Assembly: GCA_024734555.1 (NCBI GenBank)
Contig: JANPWX010000172.1
Coordinates: forward strand, 2,669,859 to 2,733,858
Length of the DNA stretch: 64,000 nucleotides
Source: Trochalopteron elliotii
Lineage: Eukaryota > Chordata > Aves > Passeriformes > Leiothrichidae
Direction: 5' to 3'
Shown: piece after piece, positions 12,625-26,999 of the stretch
Layout of the letters: each line of letters begins with the position of its first letter
How positions within the stretch are numbered: position 1 is the first letter of the stretch
The notes under the pieces: model-generated
Seen by the model: only the letters and a program-made list of their open reading frames with translations
Database searches by the model: none
What the model was told of the DNA's origin: nothing
Position numbers and translations under genes: made by a program

Positions 12625-12694
12625 AAAACAAACAAACAAACAAACAAACAAACAAACAAACAAACAAACAAGCTAACTAACTAACTAACTAACT
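12625..12694 (+). repeat. Compound microsatellite (AAAC)n-(CTAA)n
   Basis: About 11.75 AAAC units (12625-12671) pass directly into five CTAA units (12673-12692). The switch of unit through the junction base G at 12672 suggests one array gave rise to the other by point change and slippage. Confidence 0.95.
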
Positions 12695-15676
12695 TACTTC
12701 CCTGAGAATAACAACTGTGAAGGCTTTGGCCTGGGATGTGAGAATTTCTTACATGTTTGTTAGAAACTGCATCTTTAGCAAGAGGTAAACTTAAAAATAA
12801 GGCAGAAGAAGGGAAAAGAATGAAAAGGACTGAAATTTGTGATAAAGCAGTACTATTTTCCAACATGTATTATTTTGAGAATGTGATCTGAAACCCTTTT
12901 GGTCTCAGCTAGACAAAATTGGAAATGTGTTGGTAATGAAAGGAAGAGGAAAGGTGCAGTGAGGCTTGCAGTGGTTTACCAGTTCAAGATATACTAATAA
13001 GATGCTGGTCAGCATTAGAATTTGCATGTTGTGTCTGCTATGCAGATCAAGGAGGTGAACAGCTGAGGAATGATGGAGTGAGCAGGATTTCAAGGAAAGA
13101 AGTGAAGATGTAGGACATGTAGGGCTTGGGGCTACAGGGAGAAGTGAGACATTTTCACAAAGAGATGGTAAGTTTGACCTAGCACCCACTGAAGTCAGTG
13201 GAAATGTTGCTATTGACTGGTTCCCTCGCACAGTGGTGTAGGGTGTAATAAATGTGGTCAGCAGGAGTTGCAAGCCTAATACACAGCAAAACCCAGACAA
13301 TTGTGAACAAGAGTTGAGGAAACACTAGCAGATCCAGGAATGGTTTCATTATTGGTATGTACTACTGCTAAGGGAGGTAAGGATTTTATCCCTGAACTTT
13401 CCACTCATGTGGAGATGAGTTTAGGTGTACATCTCTCCTGGTTACTGCTGACACAGACTATGAGCTACACAGATGGGCTCTTGGAGGCTTTTTTGGCTTT
13501 CACATAGTGATGTGGTTATGATTTTTAATAGCAAGAGCAATGCACTTCATCGTGAAAGGAGACTGACGTCTGACTAGGAAGTGATGATTTTTTTTCCCCA
13601 TGATTATTTAATCAAACAAGAGAACTGAGAGTGTCAAACAAGTACCAGCAATTTATCAAGAGACAGTTGTAGAAGGAAGCATTCTCTGAATCATCTGTGT
13701 GATAATTACCACTGACATTTCCCCAAGGGGAACTGCATTTTTAATTGTTACAAATATAATCACACTTCTACAGAAAAGTGGAAACAGAATCCTTTTGAGG
13801 CCTTTTCTGGAAATAGAAATGTCTAAAGTTTCCATATGGAAACAATTTGTGATAAGAAATTATTGTGTGGACCAGAATAAATATGTCATCACAAAGGTTA
13901 ACTAAAATACCGGCTACTGTACTCTAATTTCCAGAAGAAAATATATTTAATAATTTCTTCTGGGTTAAGTCCTGGCCCTGCTGCAACTGCAGCTTTTTTA
14001 TCTGGGCTGAAGTTGACTTGAGTTTTGATGGTGAGGAGTGCAATGTCTCTGATCCTGATGTGTGCACAGAGGACATTATCTTCATGGCAGCCTAGGAAAG
14101 GACTGCTTGAATAAGAGTCCAAGCACCTCTCAAGGCAAACCTCGACTCAGCCACTCACAGTGGCTGTGGGCAGCACTTCTCAGGCTGGTCCACAATACAT
14201 AGTCAAAGCGACCACAAGGGCTGGCCCTCTCCCTCAGCAACACTTATATGACCATTCACAATGCAACCTTTCCAAGCTGTTTCTCCAAGGCAGAACAAAT
14301 TTGCTAGGTTTTGCTTCCCGTCTTCATCTTATTGCAAACAAAAGCCCTTAGTTACTCATATTCCCCATTTCGATGTATCAGGTGTACAAATTGTGGGATT
14401 TTTCTTGCCAGGAGGCTAGGAGAGTGAAGTTCTTCAGCAGAGACATTATCTCTTTGGGTGATAAGGCTGGCCTATCTCTTGTAGCTTGCAGAAATTAACT
14501 GAATAATAAAGTATTTGGCCATACTTGTCAACTACAGCATTGCCTCTATTATTTTAGGTAGCAGTGGTGGCCTGAGGATAAGACATAATTTTGTAGGAAT
14601 AGATTGTCTTTTAACTGGGCCAGCTGATATGGATGGAAAAAAACTGAATTCAGAGCAGCAAAGCCTTGTTTGTTCAGATAAAACAATTTAAAAAATCTAT
14701 TTACAAAAAATTAAATCAGGCATTTTAAGTGTTTTTATGTTCTCTGCGAGCACAGAACAGCAGGGTAGGGGAAGGCTATTTAGACCTTCCCTAGTAGCTT
14801 CATACAACATGATCACCATCTTGGGCTTCCCAGCCCTTGCACTTCCCTTTCCACTTATTCAGGAGCTATTCCTCTCCCTGTATCATGCAGGTAACAGACA
14901 GACTATTTTAACTAAACTGTGATTTATAGAAAGTTGCAGTCTTGCTGTTCAGAGTTGTTGGTTTAGCTAACAGATGCTGAACATCAGCAGATAATACAAT
15001 CTGATTGTATATTGATAATACAAACTGATCTACAGGATTTAGGATTCCAGCCTGCAAATTTATGAGGGAAAAAAACAAACCCAAAACTGTTCAGCTAAGA
15101 ACTATTTGGTTCTACTCCTTTTTCATTAAGGACCTTAGCCCTTCTTCAATTGAAATCAATGGAAATTCAGCTCTAGGTTAAGCAGACACCACTCAGTAAC
15201 ACTGACAGAGCAATGCCAATTTAGCTTGGGCTGCATTTATTCTATTAGATTGCCCTTCATAGCTAAAACCAAAAGGCATGTTTATGCCCCGTGTTAAAAA
15301 AAAGAGATTGCACACAGAAAACAAACAAACAGTAAAAATACACTAGCTAATCACTTCCTTAGGTGGTTTGAATGGAAGAAATGGTATCCAGAGTTTTGAA
15401 TAGTTTGAAAGAGCTCAGTTAACTGATTACAGCAAGAATTTTTGAAAGTTATATATTATTGAACATGATATAAAATTTAAAAAAATGCTGAATTTGCACA
15501 CATGTTTAGTCTAATTTTACAATTAGAGATAGCATGTGCAATTATTTGATTTGCTATGATTTTTACATATATACTTTCTGCATGCAACCATCTTGGAAAG
15601 TGCACAAAGGATTTAGGTACATGTAGGAAAAAACCCAGTGAAACAAATGGAATCAAACCAAATTCAGAACACAACA
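12695..15676. other. gene-free stretch with two copies of a short dispersed motif
   Basis: No gene seen. CCCACTGAAGTCAGTGG at 13185-13201 and a TTGAAATCAATGG-containing stretch at 15144-15170 resemble each other and similar stretches near 47.2, 47.4 and 62.3 kb (see findings). The remaining sequence is featureless. Confidence 0.55.
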
Positions 15677-15725
15677 CCCCTCCCCCAAACCCCCAAACCC
15701 AAACAAACCACTAACCCCCCCTTCC
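15677..15725 (-). repeat. C-rich low-complexity tract; G-quadruplex motif on minus strand
   Basis: At 15677-15700 the plus strand has four C tracts (4, 5, 5 and 3 bases) separated by T, AAA and AAA. The minus strand therefore carries four G tracts of at least three with loops of 1-3 bases, which satisfies the usual quadruplex pattern. Two further C tracts follow at 15715-15726. Confidence 0.8.
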
Positions 15726-15726
15726 C

Positions 15727-18499
15727 CCAACCAGCTATTTCTTTTTATGTGTGTGAATAGGACTTAAACTTCTTGCAGATCTATTTTATGATGTTGATTA
15801 TCACCAGAGTCTCCTCAGTGATGGAAGATACTGAAAACTACCCTCTTTTCATCACCCATCATCTCAGTCGTTGCTGTGAAGCCATATGGATCTTTCCAAG
15901 TCCAGCTTCATCTTCTGTGACCTTGTGTTCGCTGTGGGTCTACAGCAGACATTGGCTTGTGCTAGCAGTGACAGGAGTTTCCAGCCCAAGCACTTCACAG
16001 GTCCAAGTGTTCTGACCAGCTGAATTAATCCTGTCATCACCAAGTCCTTCTGCTAATGGGAAAGTTACAGCTTGCAAAATAGATATTTGAAATGAGGTCA
16101 GTAATTCAAAGGGATCACTGTATGCAAAGGTATACAGGTGATGCTAAGTCTCCCCAGTAATGCATAGTACTTACATTTCACAGATTACTAAAAGCACAAA
16201 ATACTGTCAATTATAAAAACCAAAAAAGCCCAAACCAACTCAAGGCAAAACAAACAAACAAAACCAAAATCAAACCAAAACACAACTACCAATAAACGCA
16301 CAACACCACCCCCCCTGGTTTAAAAAAACCCCACACCTGAAGCCCCGAAGAATTTATCAGGAATTTTCTCACTTCAGACTAAAAATATATTCCAGCTTCA
16401 TACAATCACTTTTTCCTCAGTGTCTCTAGATCTTGCTTACAGTGTAAAGTTGGAAAGCTATGAGATCATTCTCCTATGGAAAAAAATTTGCTAAGCACTT
16501 CATGATGTCAGTTAATTCGACTGATTGCTCTTGATGTGATTTGACATATCAGAGAAGTGTGATTCATGAGCTAAGAGGGAAGGACCTTTTAGCAATTTGT
16601 TCCCAACTTAAAATGTGACATCAGCGCTTCTTGAAAGTTAATCCCACATACAGTAGTCAAACCATTTTCTAAAGATCCATCTCCATTTATATTGTTCCAG
16701 CTAATATTCCTTAGTAAGCCTTTAGATTTTGGTCTGCTTAAGATTAAAACTTCCTTTTTTTAAAAAATTATGAACATTTATCTCTCATCAGAGAAGATAA
16801 GTGCATCTTAGTAGAGACATGAGAGACAGATTTGTGAGACCTAACAGATTTGTACAAGAGAATGATGACAGGTATTCCATAATGGAAAGATCCTCAGAAA
16901 GACAATTCTTTTGCATACAGATGAGTTTGCTACCTTAGCAGATGTTCGCCTTTTAAATAAAAATAAGCTTTTAAGAGTTCCTCTGAAATGTCACAGTTAT
17001 CCCCATTACTAAAAGATATCTTGATTTACAGTATTACAGTTGAAACATTCCTAAGCAAGAGGTTTTGAAAGCCGTACCTTACCTGACCTGCAAGACATTT
17101 AATTAATTCCATATTTTCATTGTAGACACTGCAATTAAAATAATTCTTGACTACCTCATGGAATTTGAAACGTTTTCAAGAAATGAATTCAATACAAGAT
17201 AGTGTGTGTGCAGTTCTGCAGCTTGGTCTCCCAGCTGTGCAATAAATTTCTGGGAGAAACAATTAGTGTAGAGTCATTTGTTAGAGAATGAACCAAAAAT
17301 GTATCTAAAAATGCCAGTACTAAATGTGCTGACAATTAAGAGCAAATTACTTAGCAAAGATGCCATGTGTTCATATGTTGCTTCAGCTACACGCATTTGA
17401 TATCTAGCATCACATTTTTGTTTAAAACATAATTGCACATTTTGTTCAATTTTGTATCCGTACTGAAATAAGGTGATATGATGCCAACACTTTTTTAAGC
17501 AGGACTCCCTGTGACTCCAGTTATCACCATACCTTTTCATTCCAAGGGCAAAAATATTTTTAATTAAACATGACACAGGCATTTCTCATTCATGTTTCTG
17601 ATTTTCCCCTTGCCCCACTGAAAGTTTTATAGGGCAACAGAATGAGAAACAGAAATGACTTAATGCAGAATTGATGTTACATGAAAAGATCTCTCAGGGG
17701 AAGCTGTAAGGCTGTCATTGCCCAATCAACTAAGAACTAGACGAGACAAAGCATTTAGTAACCCTTTGCAGTAATTCCTGCATTGGCTGGGACTTTTAGG
17801 ATGACCTACTGGCTCTCAAGCTCACACAATGTACTCAGGAAAATAATTGGTAGTGAGTCATCCATTACACGTTTCAATAAAAGCACCTACACAGACACAC
17901 AAAATTTGGCTACATGGTACACACAAACCACTTTCTTTCCCCCCACCATACAAAGATAATTTGATAGTGTTCAAGTTTACATTTTTCAGATGTACTTGAG
18001 TAATCAGGAACTGACCCCTTTCCTTTAAATAAGGACATAATGTATCTCTATAACTGAAATAGCTTCTTTCTTTGAAGTCTCAGGATAGAGAGCAAACTGA
18101 GGGAGGCCATTGGCAATGTTTCACCATCAAACTTTTATAAGATACAGCTTTATTCTCCCACAGATGGCTAAGACCAATGTGTTCCCACTTACCTGCACTA
18201 CAGTGTGAATGATCTGCATTTCAGAATGAAGCTGAAATCAAGATGAAATATGGAGATGCAAAGGAAGAGCAAAACTAAAGCACAATATTCATACAAAGTT
18301 AATATAAATCTGAAACTGTGACCTAACTTTCCAAGCAATACTACAGTAGAAATATATCCTTCAAATCAAGAAAACTGTTTGTAGAACAATGAATCTGTTG
18401 TACTTTAGTCACATTTCAATCTTCTTTCAAGACAGCTTAATTCACTCCTTCCATATTGATTTTGAATTTTCTTGCTCTTGAGTCTAGTATTCTGTTTCC
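15727..18499. other. gene-free stretch with an A/C-rich block
   Basis: Positions 16215-16340 are A/C-rich, with CAAA and CCAAAA units and a C run near 16308-16315. Otherwise no gene or known repeat was recognised. A 102-codon minus-strand frame at 17274-17582 is unfamiliar. Confidence 0.55.
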
Positions 18500-19030
18500 C
18501 TTGGCCAAGAAGAATTGGGTTAGAAAACACCCAGATGAACCTGACATCCCCAAGTCTGTGGGTCCTGATAGGATGCATCCAGGAGTGTCGAGAGAGCTAA
18601 CAGATACCACAGCTAGGTGGCTCATGATCTTCTTTGAAAGGTCATTACCATCAGGAGAGATTCCTAAGGGCTGGAAGAAAGCAAATGTTACTCCAGTCTT
18701 GAAGGAGGACCCAGGGAACTACTGGCCTCACTTCAATCCCTGGAAAGATGGTGGAATGCCTCAACCTGTAGTCCATCTCTATCCACATGAATGACAAGAG
18801 GATGATCTAGAGTAGTCAACATGGATTCACTGACGGTAGATCATGCTTGACCAACCTGACTGCCTCCTATAACAAAACAAATACCTGGGTAAATGAGAGG
18901 AGAGCAGCGGGCATTATCTACCTTGACTTCAGCAAGGCTAGGATGACCCTGTTTAAGCAGGGTGCTTGGACACAATGACCCACAATGGTCCCTTCCAACC
19001 TTACGAGTTCTGTGATTCTCTGTGATTCTG
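18500..19030 (+). mobile_element. CR1 LINE fragment: ORF2 reverse-transcriptase part joined to the 3' tail
   Basis: The translation reads SVGPDRMHPGVSREL, then FFERSLPSGEIPKGWKKAN and EDPGN, the N-terminal reverse-transcriptase region of the avian CR1 LINE. After a gap it continues GFTDGRSCLTNL and IIYLDFSKA. Directly after the SKA codons (about 18940) the sequence jumps to the CR1 3' untranslated tail (GGTCCCTTCCAACC, then TGTGATTCTCTGTGATTCTG at 19011-19030). The 3' terminus with its 8-base direct repeats is present and the 5' end is truncated, as usual for CR1. About 1.5-2 kb between the first RT motifs and the tail is missing, including the catalytic DD motif, so the copy is dead. Orientation is plus. 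Confidence 0.93.
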
Positions 19031-22000
19031 TCTTGGATAACAATGAATGAAAACTGCTGTGTGATGCACATAAGACTGTTGTGACTTAATAGCATTTCAC
19101 AGTTAAAAAAGCAGGGAAGAGGGTTTTTTTAGCACTTAGAACAGAGAAGCAATTTCTCTTTGACAATAATTTTTTTGTACATGCTAAATTCTCAGTGCTT
19201 TTTTTTATTGTATATCTAGATAATGGGCTGGGAATTAGTTAAAAAGGATCCAGAAGAGCACAGACTTCCAGTCCTGGTGACAAATCTCTGAGGTTTATCA
19301 CTTCAAGTTATGTCCAGATAAAAACATTTGTATCATTCATATTGAATAATTATATTGTCTAAAGATCTATCTAATAATTTGTAAGTATTTATAGAGAACA
19401 CCAAGAATATCTTTACCTGCTGTTATTAATTTATTCTGTATTGGTAGGTCATACCACATCTTCAGATGAGATCGATTGGTAACATAATCCATAAGAGAGT
19501 TAAACCAGTTAGTCACTGAATGGATTAATTTCTTCCCACTCACAGCTTTTCATTTCAGTTTTCAAAAGCTTCAAAGTTTTTTAACACCCTGAAAGAAATG
19601 CAAGCATTAGTATCTGTATCTTCATAAAGTCTGAAATTTCCAGAAATCTTGGCAGAATAAGGAATAATATCTTGTTAGCTCAGTCCAGTCCTCTTTCCTA
19701 ATAGACTTGCATTTTGGACAGTGAAACAGAGGAGTGTGGTGGAGAAATGGGATAACTAAACTTCCTTTATCTCTGAAAATTTTTTCCTGGCTAAAAAGTT
19801 GACAATTTTAAATTCAATTAATAGAGTTAACCTCAGCCTCCCAACCACATAAACTTCTGTCCTATTAATCCCCTCCAACCAACACTGTAATTTGCTTTTC
19901 TGCAAGGAAGTAATCTTATCCAAGTTTTTTATTTCCCATATAATAGGGATTTCTTTGACTCCTTGATTTTTTTCTTGCCACTCTTTCCCTTTCAACTGAC
20001 CAACTTCAAGAGCACTCATCTTTCTTGGATTTTCTCTTATTGCCTTTTCATTATCTCCTTTGATTTCAGTTCTCATTTTCCTATTTCCTTTTCTCTGATG
20101 ACATAAGCATGTTCAGGGACAGTGCTATTCCTAAACCTGTAGCTGCAGCTGTCTGTGGATGGTTTCTACTCCAGAAGTTCCCTTTCTCCAAGCAGCCTTA
20201 TGACCACTCCATGTCTTTAAACCCTTGCTCATTCTAAAATCTTCCTTTCTTAATAATTGTTTCCAAAGCTACCTGCTTTTCACTCTCTCCTGTCCTAGTT
20301 AGTTTTGCATTTAGCCTTACTAGTATTTTTCTTTTCTCCATTCTTTTAAAAATATCTTCTTCTGGTAATTATCTTCTTCTGGGAATCTGCAGCAGGCAAA
20401 TAATTTCTTCTTTCTCTTGTCTATTGTCTTCCTTTCAAACCCCAAGTACGATTCAAATTCCTCATTCAAGTTTAGAAAGACCTGTTCCCATCTTTAGTCA
20501 TGTTTCATCTCACACTCTACTTTTCTCAATTTCTCCCATTGCAGTCGGTGTTAACAGAGAAGCACTTGACCAAAACACCTTTATTTTTCTTTCTTTGTGA
20601 ATGTAAGTATTCTGACACATTTTCCAGTGAAAGGAACACCTTCCTCTTGCCAGACTTTTCATTTTCTATTCTCATTCAAGTTCTTTTATTTTTTCTTTGA
20701 AGGATCATTTATTTCTTTGGGCCAGCACTCTATGAATTTTGTCTTCCCTGGGCTACTGTCTTAGATTTTTTTCTCTATTTTATTACATTTTGAAAATAGT
20801 AATTCATTCAACAATGCAAGACTCTGTGCCATCTTATTGTCAGGAAAATGCAGCAGCTCCTATTTAAACATGTAATGCAATTATATTAAATATTACACAT
20901 ATTAAAATAAACCCATTTTGGCATGACTATATTCAAATCTGATCCAGATTTGCCATTTATTCCTTTTTCTATTGAAAAATATTTTTCTGTGATAGTTGGC
21001 CAATAAACTTCTTCTCCTGTTGAAAATTGTGGATATTTAAATTTCCTCAGTTTATTGAAGAAAATATTAAGAGCTGTTTTGACTGTGATCTATAAATGGG
21101 TATTTTAATAGAAGTGAGTGATTTAGACCATCAGATATGGTGATATTCCACATCTAGAAGCTGAATATATACAAATTAAGATTCAGTCTTTAAAGAGTGA
21201 GTAATTAGCCTTTGGAATATCTTTAGTAGGTATACAATGAATGCTTCTTAATTTAAAACCTCTAAACCAACACTGGATAAGTTCCTAAAGTATCTAGTTC
21301 AGACAGAAGTTCTGAGCTTAACCGAGAGATTCCTGGATGGGTCATAATAGACCAGTCAAGATTAATTTCATTAATTTAATTAATTTCATCAAGTCTGTGG
21401 GCAAAGGCTTGGTCCCATTCAAGTAACGGAACTGATGTTCATAAAAATATCCTTTATTTCCGTGGGGTCAAGGGTTTAACCTGGGCACATATGAAAAATA
21501 GGACAAGTGGTGGACAGACAACACCCAGACCTTCCTTTGCCCTTCAGTTCTCATGGGCCTGTGATAAAGGCCTCATGCTGTCATTAGTTTCACATGGTTC
21601 TCACTAGCACTGATTTATCAAGTGAAATGATGTCTGTAAATGTTTTAAATTGCACATCTTATTTTCTCGCCTTGCAGAATAGGAATGGGGCTTGAAACAC
21701 ACTTTAGGATAAGCAAGTACTTTGCAGAGCTGAGGTAAAATATATTACACTCGGTTAACAAGGTGGTTATTTTCTTGTTAATGAAGGAGAGGAGAGGGTA
21801 TTTTTATTTTGTTTGTCAGGTTAGATTTCCTGAGAGGTTACATCATGTGAAAGAAACCTTTCAACTCTTTCATGGTGCACCAGAATTTTATGTAGAGTTC
21901 TGGCCTTCCCATGAGGCCAGAAACATATTTCTGAGTGCAATAACCCTGCATTGAAAGTCTACTGCCTGCCAACTCTGAAAACTAAAATTCTCTACATAGC

Positions 22001-23127
22001 AGCGCAGGCTTCTTGCCACAATCCCTCCTTGAAGTGTTCTCTTCAAGAGGTGCTTGTTTTTCACCACATCATTGAGCAGAACACTGTTGAGTTTTTGGCC
22101 TCTTTGCTTGTACCTACCAAATTCAAAGTAGGTTGGATTTTGGGAGTAGACATATGCAAATCCAGAGGACTGCTGAGGAGGAGGTTTTTTGTTTTAATTT
22201 TAGAAACTAAAATACCTCTGAGGACCTGTACCTTTGATTCTGGGAACTAAGCTGAAAACACTGGCCAACTAAATCAATGTACGTCTCTTTGAATAGCCAT
22301 CAGGCTGTAGCATCATGGATGGTTATCATTAAACAGAAAAGTAGACAGTGAATGCTCTACTGAGAAATGTGCTTGAATTATTTTAATAAATTATGCAGGG
22401 TTTTTTAATGTAGGTGATTATCTGGCAAAGGTTAGGTTGAGCCCATCACTCATCTCACTTGTGACCTGTCAGGCACATTAAAATACAAACATCTACTAGT
22501 AAGAAGCTAATGCCTCAGACTACAGCATCTCCTCACCTTCCTGCTAGCCTGAAGTTCCCAAATGAAATACTAGGTCCTTTTCAATAATGACCACACAATC
22601 AAACAATCAACTATAATTAAAACAAGAGATTAATCATTTTTGCCTGCGTCTGCACTCTAGCTTGCACACTGTCCACATGCCACTATATAATTAAGCACCT
22701 AACTGCCAAACTCTTTCTGAATCCAGCATTTCTCTCTTTGTATCTCCCTTTCACCCATCCTGACTTGCATGTTAATATCAGATTGGAAAATGGCAGAGAA
22801 CCAGGATCTGCTCCCACAGAAGCCAACAGCAAAACTCACACTGGCTGGAAAGCTTACTTCCCCATGTGTGCATGTTTACCTGTTCATGGTTTAACAGTAA
22901 AGATATTTTCCCTAAAAGCTTAATTATGTCTAATTTAAAGGAAAAACCCTGCAACCCATAAAATGGTCTTTGTTGCATATCAGCACATGCTCTTCTCTTT
23001 AATAAAAGATCAAGAATCCATTGACTTCGAAACTGTCAAATCTCATCCAGAATAACAGGGCTTAATGCTTAAAGCTGGCTTATAAAATGTGAGGGGACAG
23101 ATAAACTGTCTTTTCCCCTGGGTTGTC

Positions 23128-23151
23128 TCTTTTTCTTTTCCTTTTCTTTTC
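23128..23151 (+). repeat. (CTTTT)n pyrimidine tract
   Basis: Runs of T with single or double C spacers; simple sequence. Confidence 0.75.
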
Positions 23152-26100
23152 AAATGACCCTCCCCAAATAATAGAACAGTGGTTTATGTTTCAAATGTAC
23201 CATATGGCATGATGTGAGTGCAGTTTAATTACACATTAGCATATTCTTACAACAAGGGTTGGCTGTTTAAAGCAGCTTGACAAAACAGGAATTAAAAAAT
23301 TTGAATCAACACTTTTGGAGTAAATTTGTTTTAGTTATTATGACCATTTATTAAAACTGTAACTGTGTGATGATCTCACTAAACTTTGGCAGTGTGAGAT
23401 TGTGAAACAGGAAGAAAAACTAGATCACCCTTTTTCTGGTTGGGATTTTAACTATTATATGAAGGACCACTGAAATATATGAATGACAGCAACTCACAGC
23501 TCCCTGTGATTACCTGATTTTCACTCTTCCTTCAAATTTTGAGGTAAAAAATGAGTAAAAGTAATGATAAGGTAAATATTCCTTTAAATTGAAAAGTAGT
23601 GAAATTTGCTGGTCAAGATTTACCCTGCTTTCTGTCTCATTAAGAATATTTCTTTACTGATACATTTAACCATCCTTGTGCTGTCCTCAGCACTTGTGGA
23701 TGATCAATGGCATCATTTGGTGTCTTAAGAAGAAGGAAGCAATTAGCAGCAAATTTATATGAAAGATTTCTCTGAACGTGAACCCTCTCCTACACTGCCT
23801 TCTCTCCTATTATTTCCTCTACTGTTGCCAAAGCATCGTGTTTTAAAATGCCTTTTAAACAAAACAAACTAAAAAATACCTACACAGACTGTGTATATCA
23901 CGTACTGCCCTCAGATGGTGCTGGGAACATGCTTGTATTTGTTGACGAGAAAAACAGTTTTGAACATTTTCACAAATGTTTAGACATGAGTTTCATGGAA
24001 TTACTTGTGCTGATAATCACTCACACAAGTAATTGTTTGCAGGCTCAGACCCAACATTTGTTAAGTGGTCCAGATCTTCCCTGTAGTGACATTTCAACTC
24101 CCCAGTGCCCAATGAAGTAGGGGTATTCTCCAAATATGCTCCTGCAATCCTTTATCAGTGATATTTTCCTCACAGTTTGTCTTGAATTGTTTTTATTTTA
24201 CTTCCCATGGGTAAAATTCTTGGTTCTCTATGGTCTGGATAAGGCCAATGTACCCCTGAAGCCTACAGAAGAGGGATTATGTGGAATTCATACTGTGCAT
24301 TGGCCGGGCGCTGGCTCCATGCACATGGATGAATGGCATCCATGTCAAATCTTTAATCTCCTCAGAATGCTCACTATAGTGATAAAGACGACTCATGTTT
24401 CATGGAGATTGGTGGACAAGCAACATCTGATCAGGCTTTTCCCATCATTTGTTGCAGCCACTATAGGACTGAATGTTATCTCTGGAGAATTTTTTAAAAA
24501 ATATAAAAGGAACATTCAAGAGTTTGTCAGTTAAATGTATGTCTAATCCAATTTGTGGGATAATTTCTATTTTAAGGCTGATATTAGCCTTGGTTAATTT
24601 TCTGTAAGCAAAATAAAAGCTGCATTTTTGCATGAGATGTACAAAAATAAAACACTTTCCACTGGTAAACTGTGTGGGAAGAAGAGCACTGCTGCTGGAA
24701 AGAGTGGTGAAGTCAGGAATAGTCAGCCATTTTATCATGATTTCTCTGGTAGATGATCTTGATACTGGTACAGAACTTCATCATTCAGAAATTGTTCTCT
24801 CAGTCCTCCATGTGAATGGAAGTGTACAGTGCATAGTAAAGTGCATTTGTGTCTGCAAACCAAAGTTCAAATCATTACTCTCCATGTGCAGAAGGCTCCT
24901 TGAGAGTGATCTTCTCTTTTTTTCATATGTACTTGGGGGTACCGTCCTTTCACATGGTCCATGCATGGCATGACAAGCAGGGTCGAGGCAGTTTGTTAGG
25001 CAGGGATGGAGCTGATCTGAAACCACAGGTCCAAGGCTCAGCCTCTGCTGGCAGAGAAAGCAGAGAAGGAGGAAGAACCTGCCTGGAAGGTGAGAAGGCA
25101 TGATGGCAAAGCTTGCAGCCCACAAGGCAGAGGTGCTGTGTGTTTCTCAGTAGTCTTGGTCTCATTCATGTCCTGTGGGCTCTGGCATTAACTGCAGACA
25201 GTAGGGTTGTGGCACTGGCCTCTGCTATTTGCTGTCCTCCTTTCCTGGTGTCTGGCAACAGATTTGGTTAAGATGTTTATCCCCACTCAACTGAAAAGTT
25301 ACCCATAAAAAGCACAAGTAAAATCCTCCCTTTACAAGTTTCCCATTTGGTAACATGACCTTGTCTGTTGCACTCCTCCTCAAAAGACAATGGAGGATGA
25401 GAGGTTGAGGTAATGGTTGTTGTTTTCCCCACCCTCTGAGAGTGGGGCAGTGCACTGCCAGATGGGAGCACATGTTCCATCAGTGTGGTAAAATGGGTGG
25501 CATTTTCTGGGAGATTTTGGGAAAGGTCTGGATGCTTTGCGTTAAAAAATGAGCAGAGCTAGAGAGGTGGTGGCAGCAAATAGTGTAGAAAAAAATAATG
25601 GAAAGAACTTCCTGAGAGGCAAAGAAACAAGCATGGGCAAAAAAGAGAGATGGAGTGTGACTGTAAGGAATGCAAGAAAAGAAAGAAAAAGTGCAGGGAG
25701 GTGAAAAAGGGAAAGCTATCTTTGGATTGAGAAGATCTGTTCTCATACAGGCTCAAGAACAACTGCACAGACAGGAAGGCATGCCAGCCTCCAGTCCCAT
25801 CTTCTGGCCACATGCACATGGCATTAACAGACTTCCCTGTTATCTTAGGTGTTCATCACCAAAATTGCTAAGCTTTATGAGGAAACACATGTATTCCCTC
25901 TCCACCCGCACACCAGAGAAGAGGAAGCTATTTCATACACTTGATTTATTCAGGTAGGCCAAAGTATTGAGATCAACCAGCTGCATTACTAATAATTAAC
26001 TAAATGAACTTTTATAACAGGACAACTTTGAAAACAGACCCTGCAGCTTGGCATATTCAAAGTTTAAATTTCCTTTTTGCAGTGTATTTCAGAGATTTTT

Positions 26101-26999
26101 GCTTGCAACAGAAGAAATCTCACAAAGTCCATTTATACTGAAGGACATTAGAGGCAGCTAAATCTGAACCAAAAAATAGAAATCAGAACTTGTCCAGCAC
26201 TAGTTGATGCATGTCTGAGTATTTGCAGATGAAATGTGCTCCCTAAAACAAAGATGAATTTGGGGTTGAAGATTTGGTTTCATCCAATCTATTCTAAATA
26301 GCTCTTTTGGTGATGTAAATTATTTGGGGAGTACAGAGTTATGGACTGTATTTATAAATTCTGAGCTCTCAAACAAAGTCATAAATGCACATTCCATAGT
26401 TCCCAGACAAAAATAAACAAAGCCTGCTATTTCTAATCCATTCCTCCTCTCCCTTGGTGCTGTGCTGATTAGATTGCATATCCTGAAAGGGATGAATTCA
26501 GGCTTTTTCAAAGTTATTTTTTAGAGGTTCATTTGTGATTTAATGCAAATGTTTTGTAGATTTGAAAGATATATGGCACAGCTGTTGCTTTTGCCTATGA
26601 CAACTTTTTTTCTGAGCTCTTCTGAAGGAAAAAAATCAACACACAGCTATCGTTTGCCATGGGGTGCTGTGGCCTTCTTAAAGCCTGAAGAACATTTCAT
26701 TCCAGACTCTCAGATAGAGGATGATTTTGACTACACTTATCTGACACTAATTCCATGTTTAGAATATTGAGGGTTGGTATGTTTTTATCTTCTCTTTTAA
26801 AAAAGAAAATACATTTCCTGGGTCAAAATGAAATATATTGTAATGAATTCTGATAAACTTGGAGTAGCTAAATAAATTTTAAGACTTTACAAGTAATTCA
26901 AGTATCAGTGTTTCAAATAAAATAACGTGTAAGAATTTGTTTGCACAAAGCTGAATTCCATTCTACTGGCAACTGTCCATATTTTCCCCTTGGAAGTTA

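Noticed and set aside
12434..12676. 80-codon frame ending in repeated KQTN
   Set aside because: The repeat is only the AAAC microsatellite translated; the rest is A-rich low complexity.
18456..18794. 112-codon frame as a host gene
   Set aside because: Its residues are CR1 ORF2 reverse transcriptase, not a host protein.
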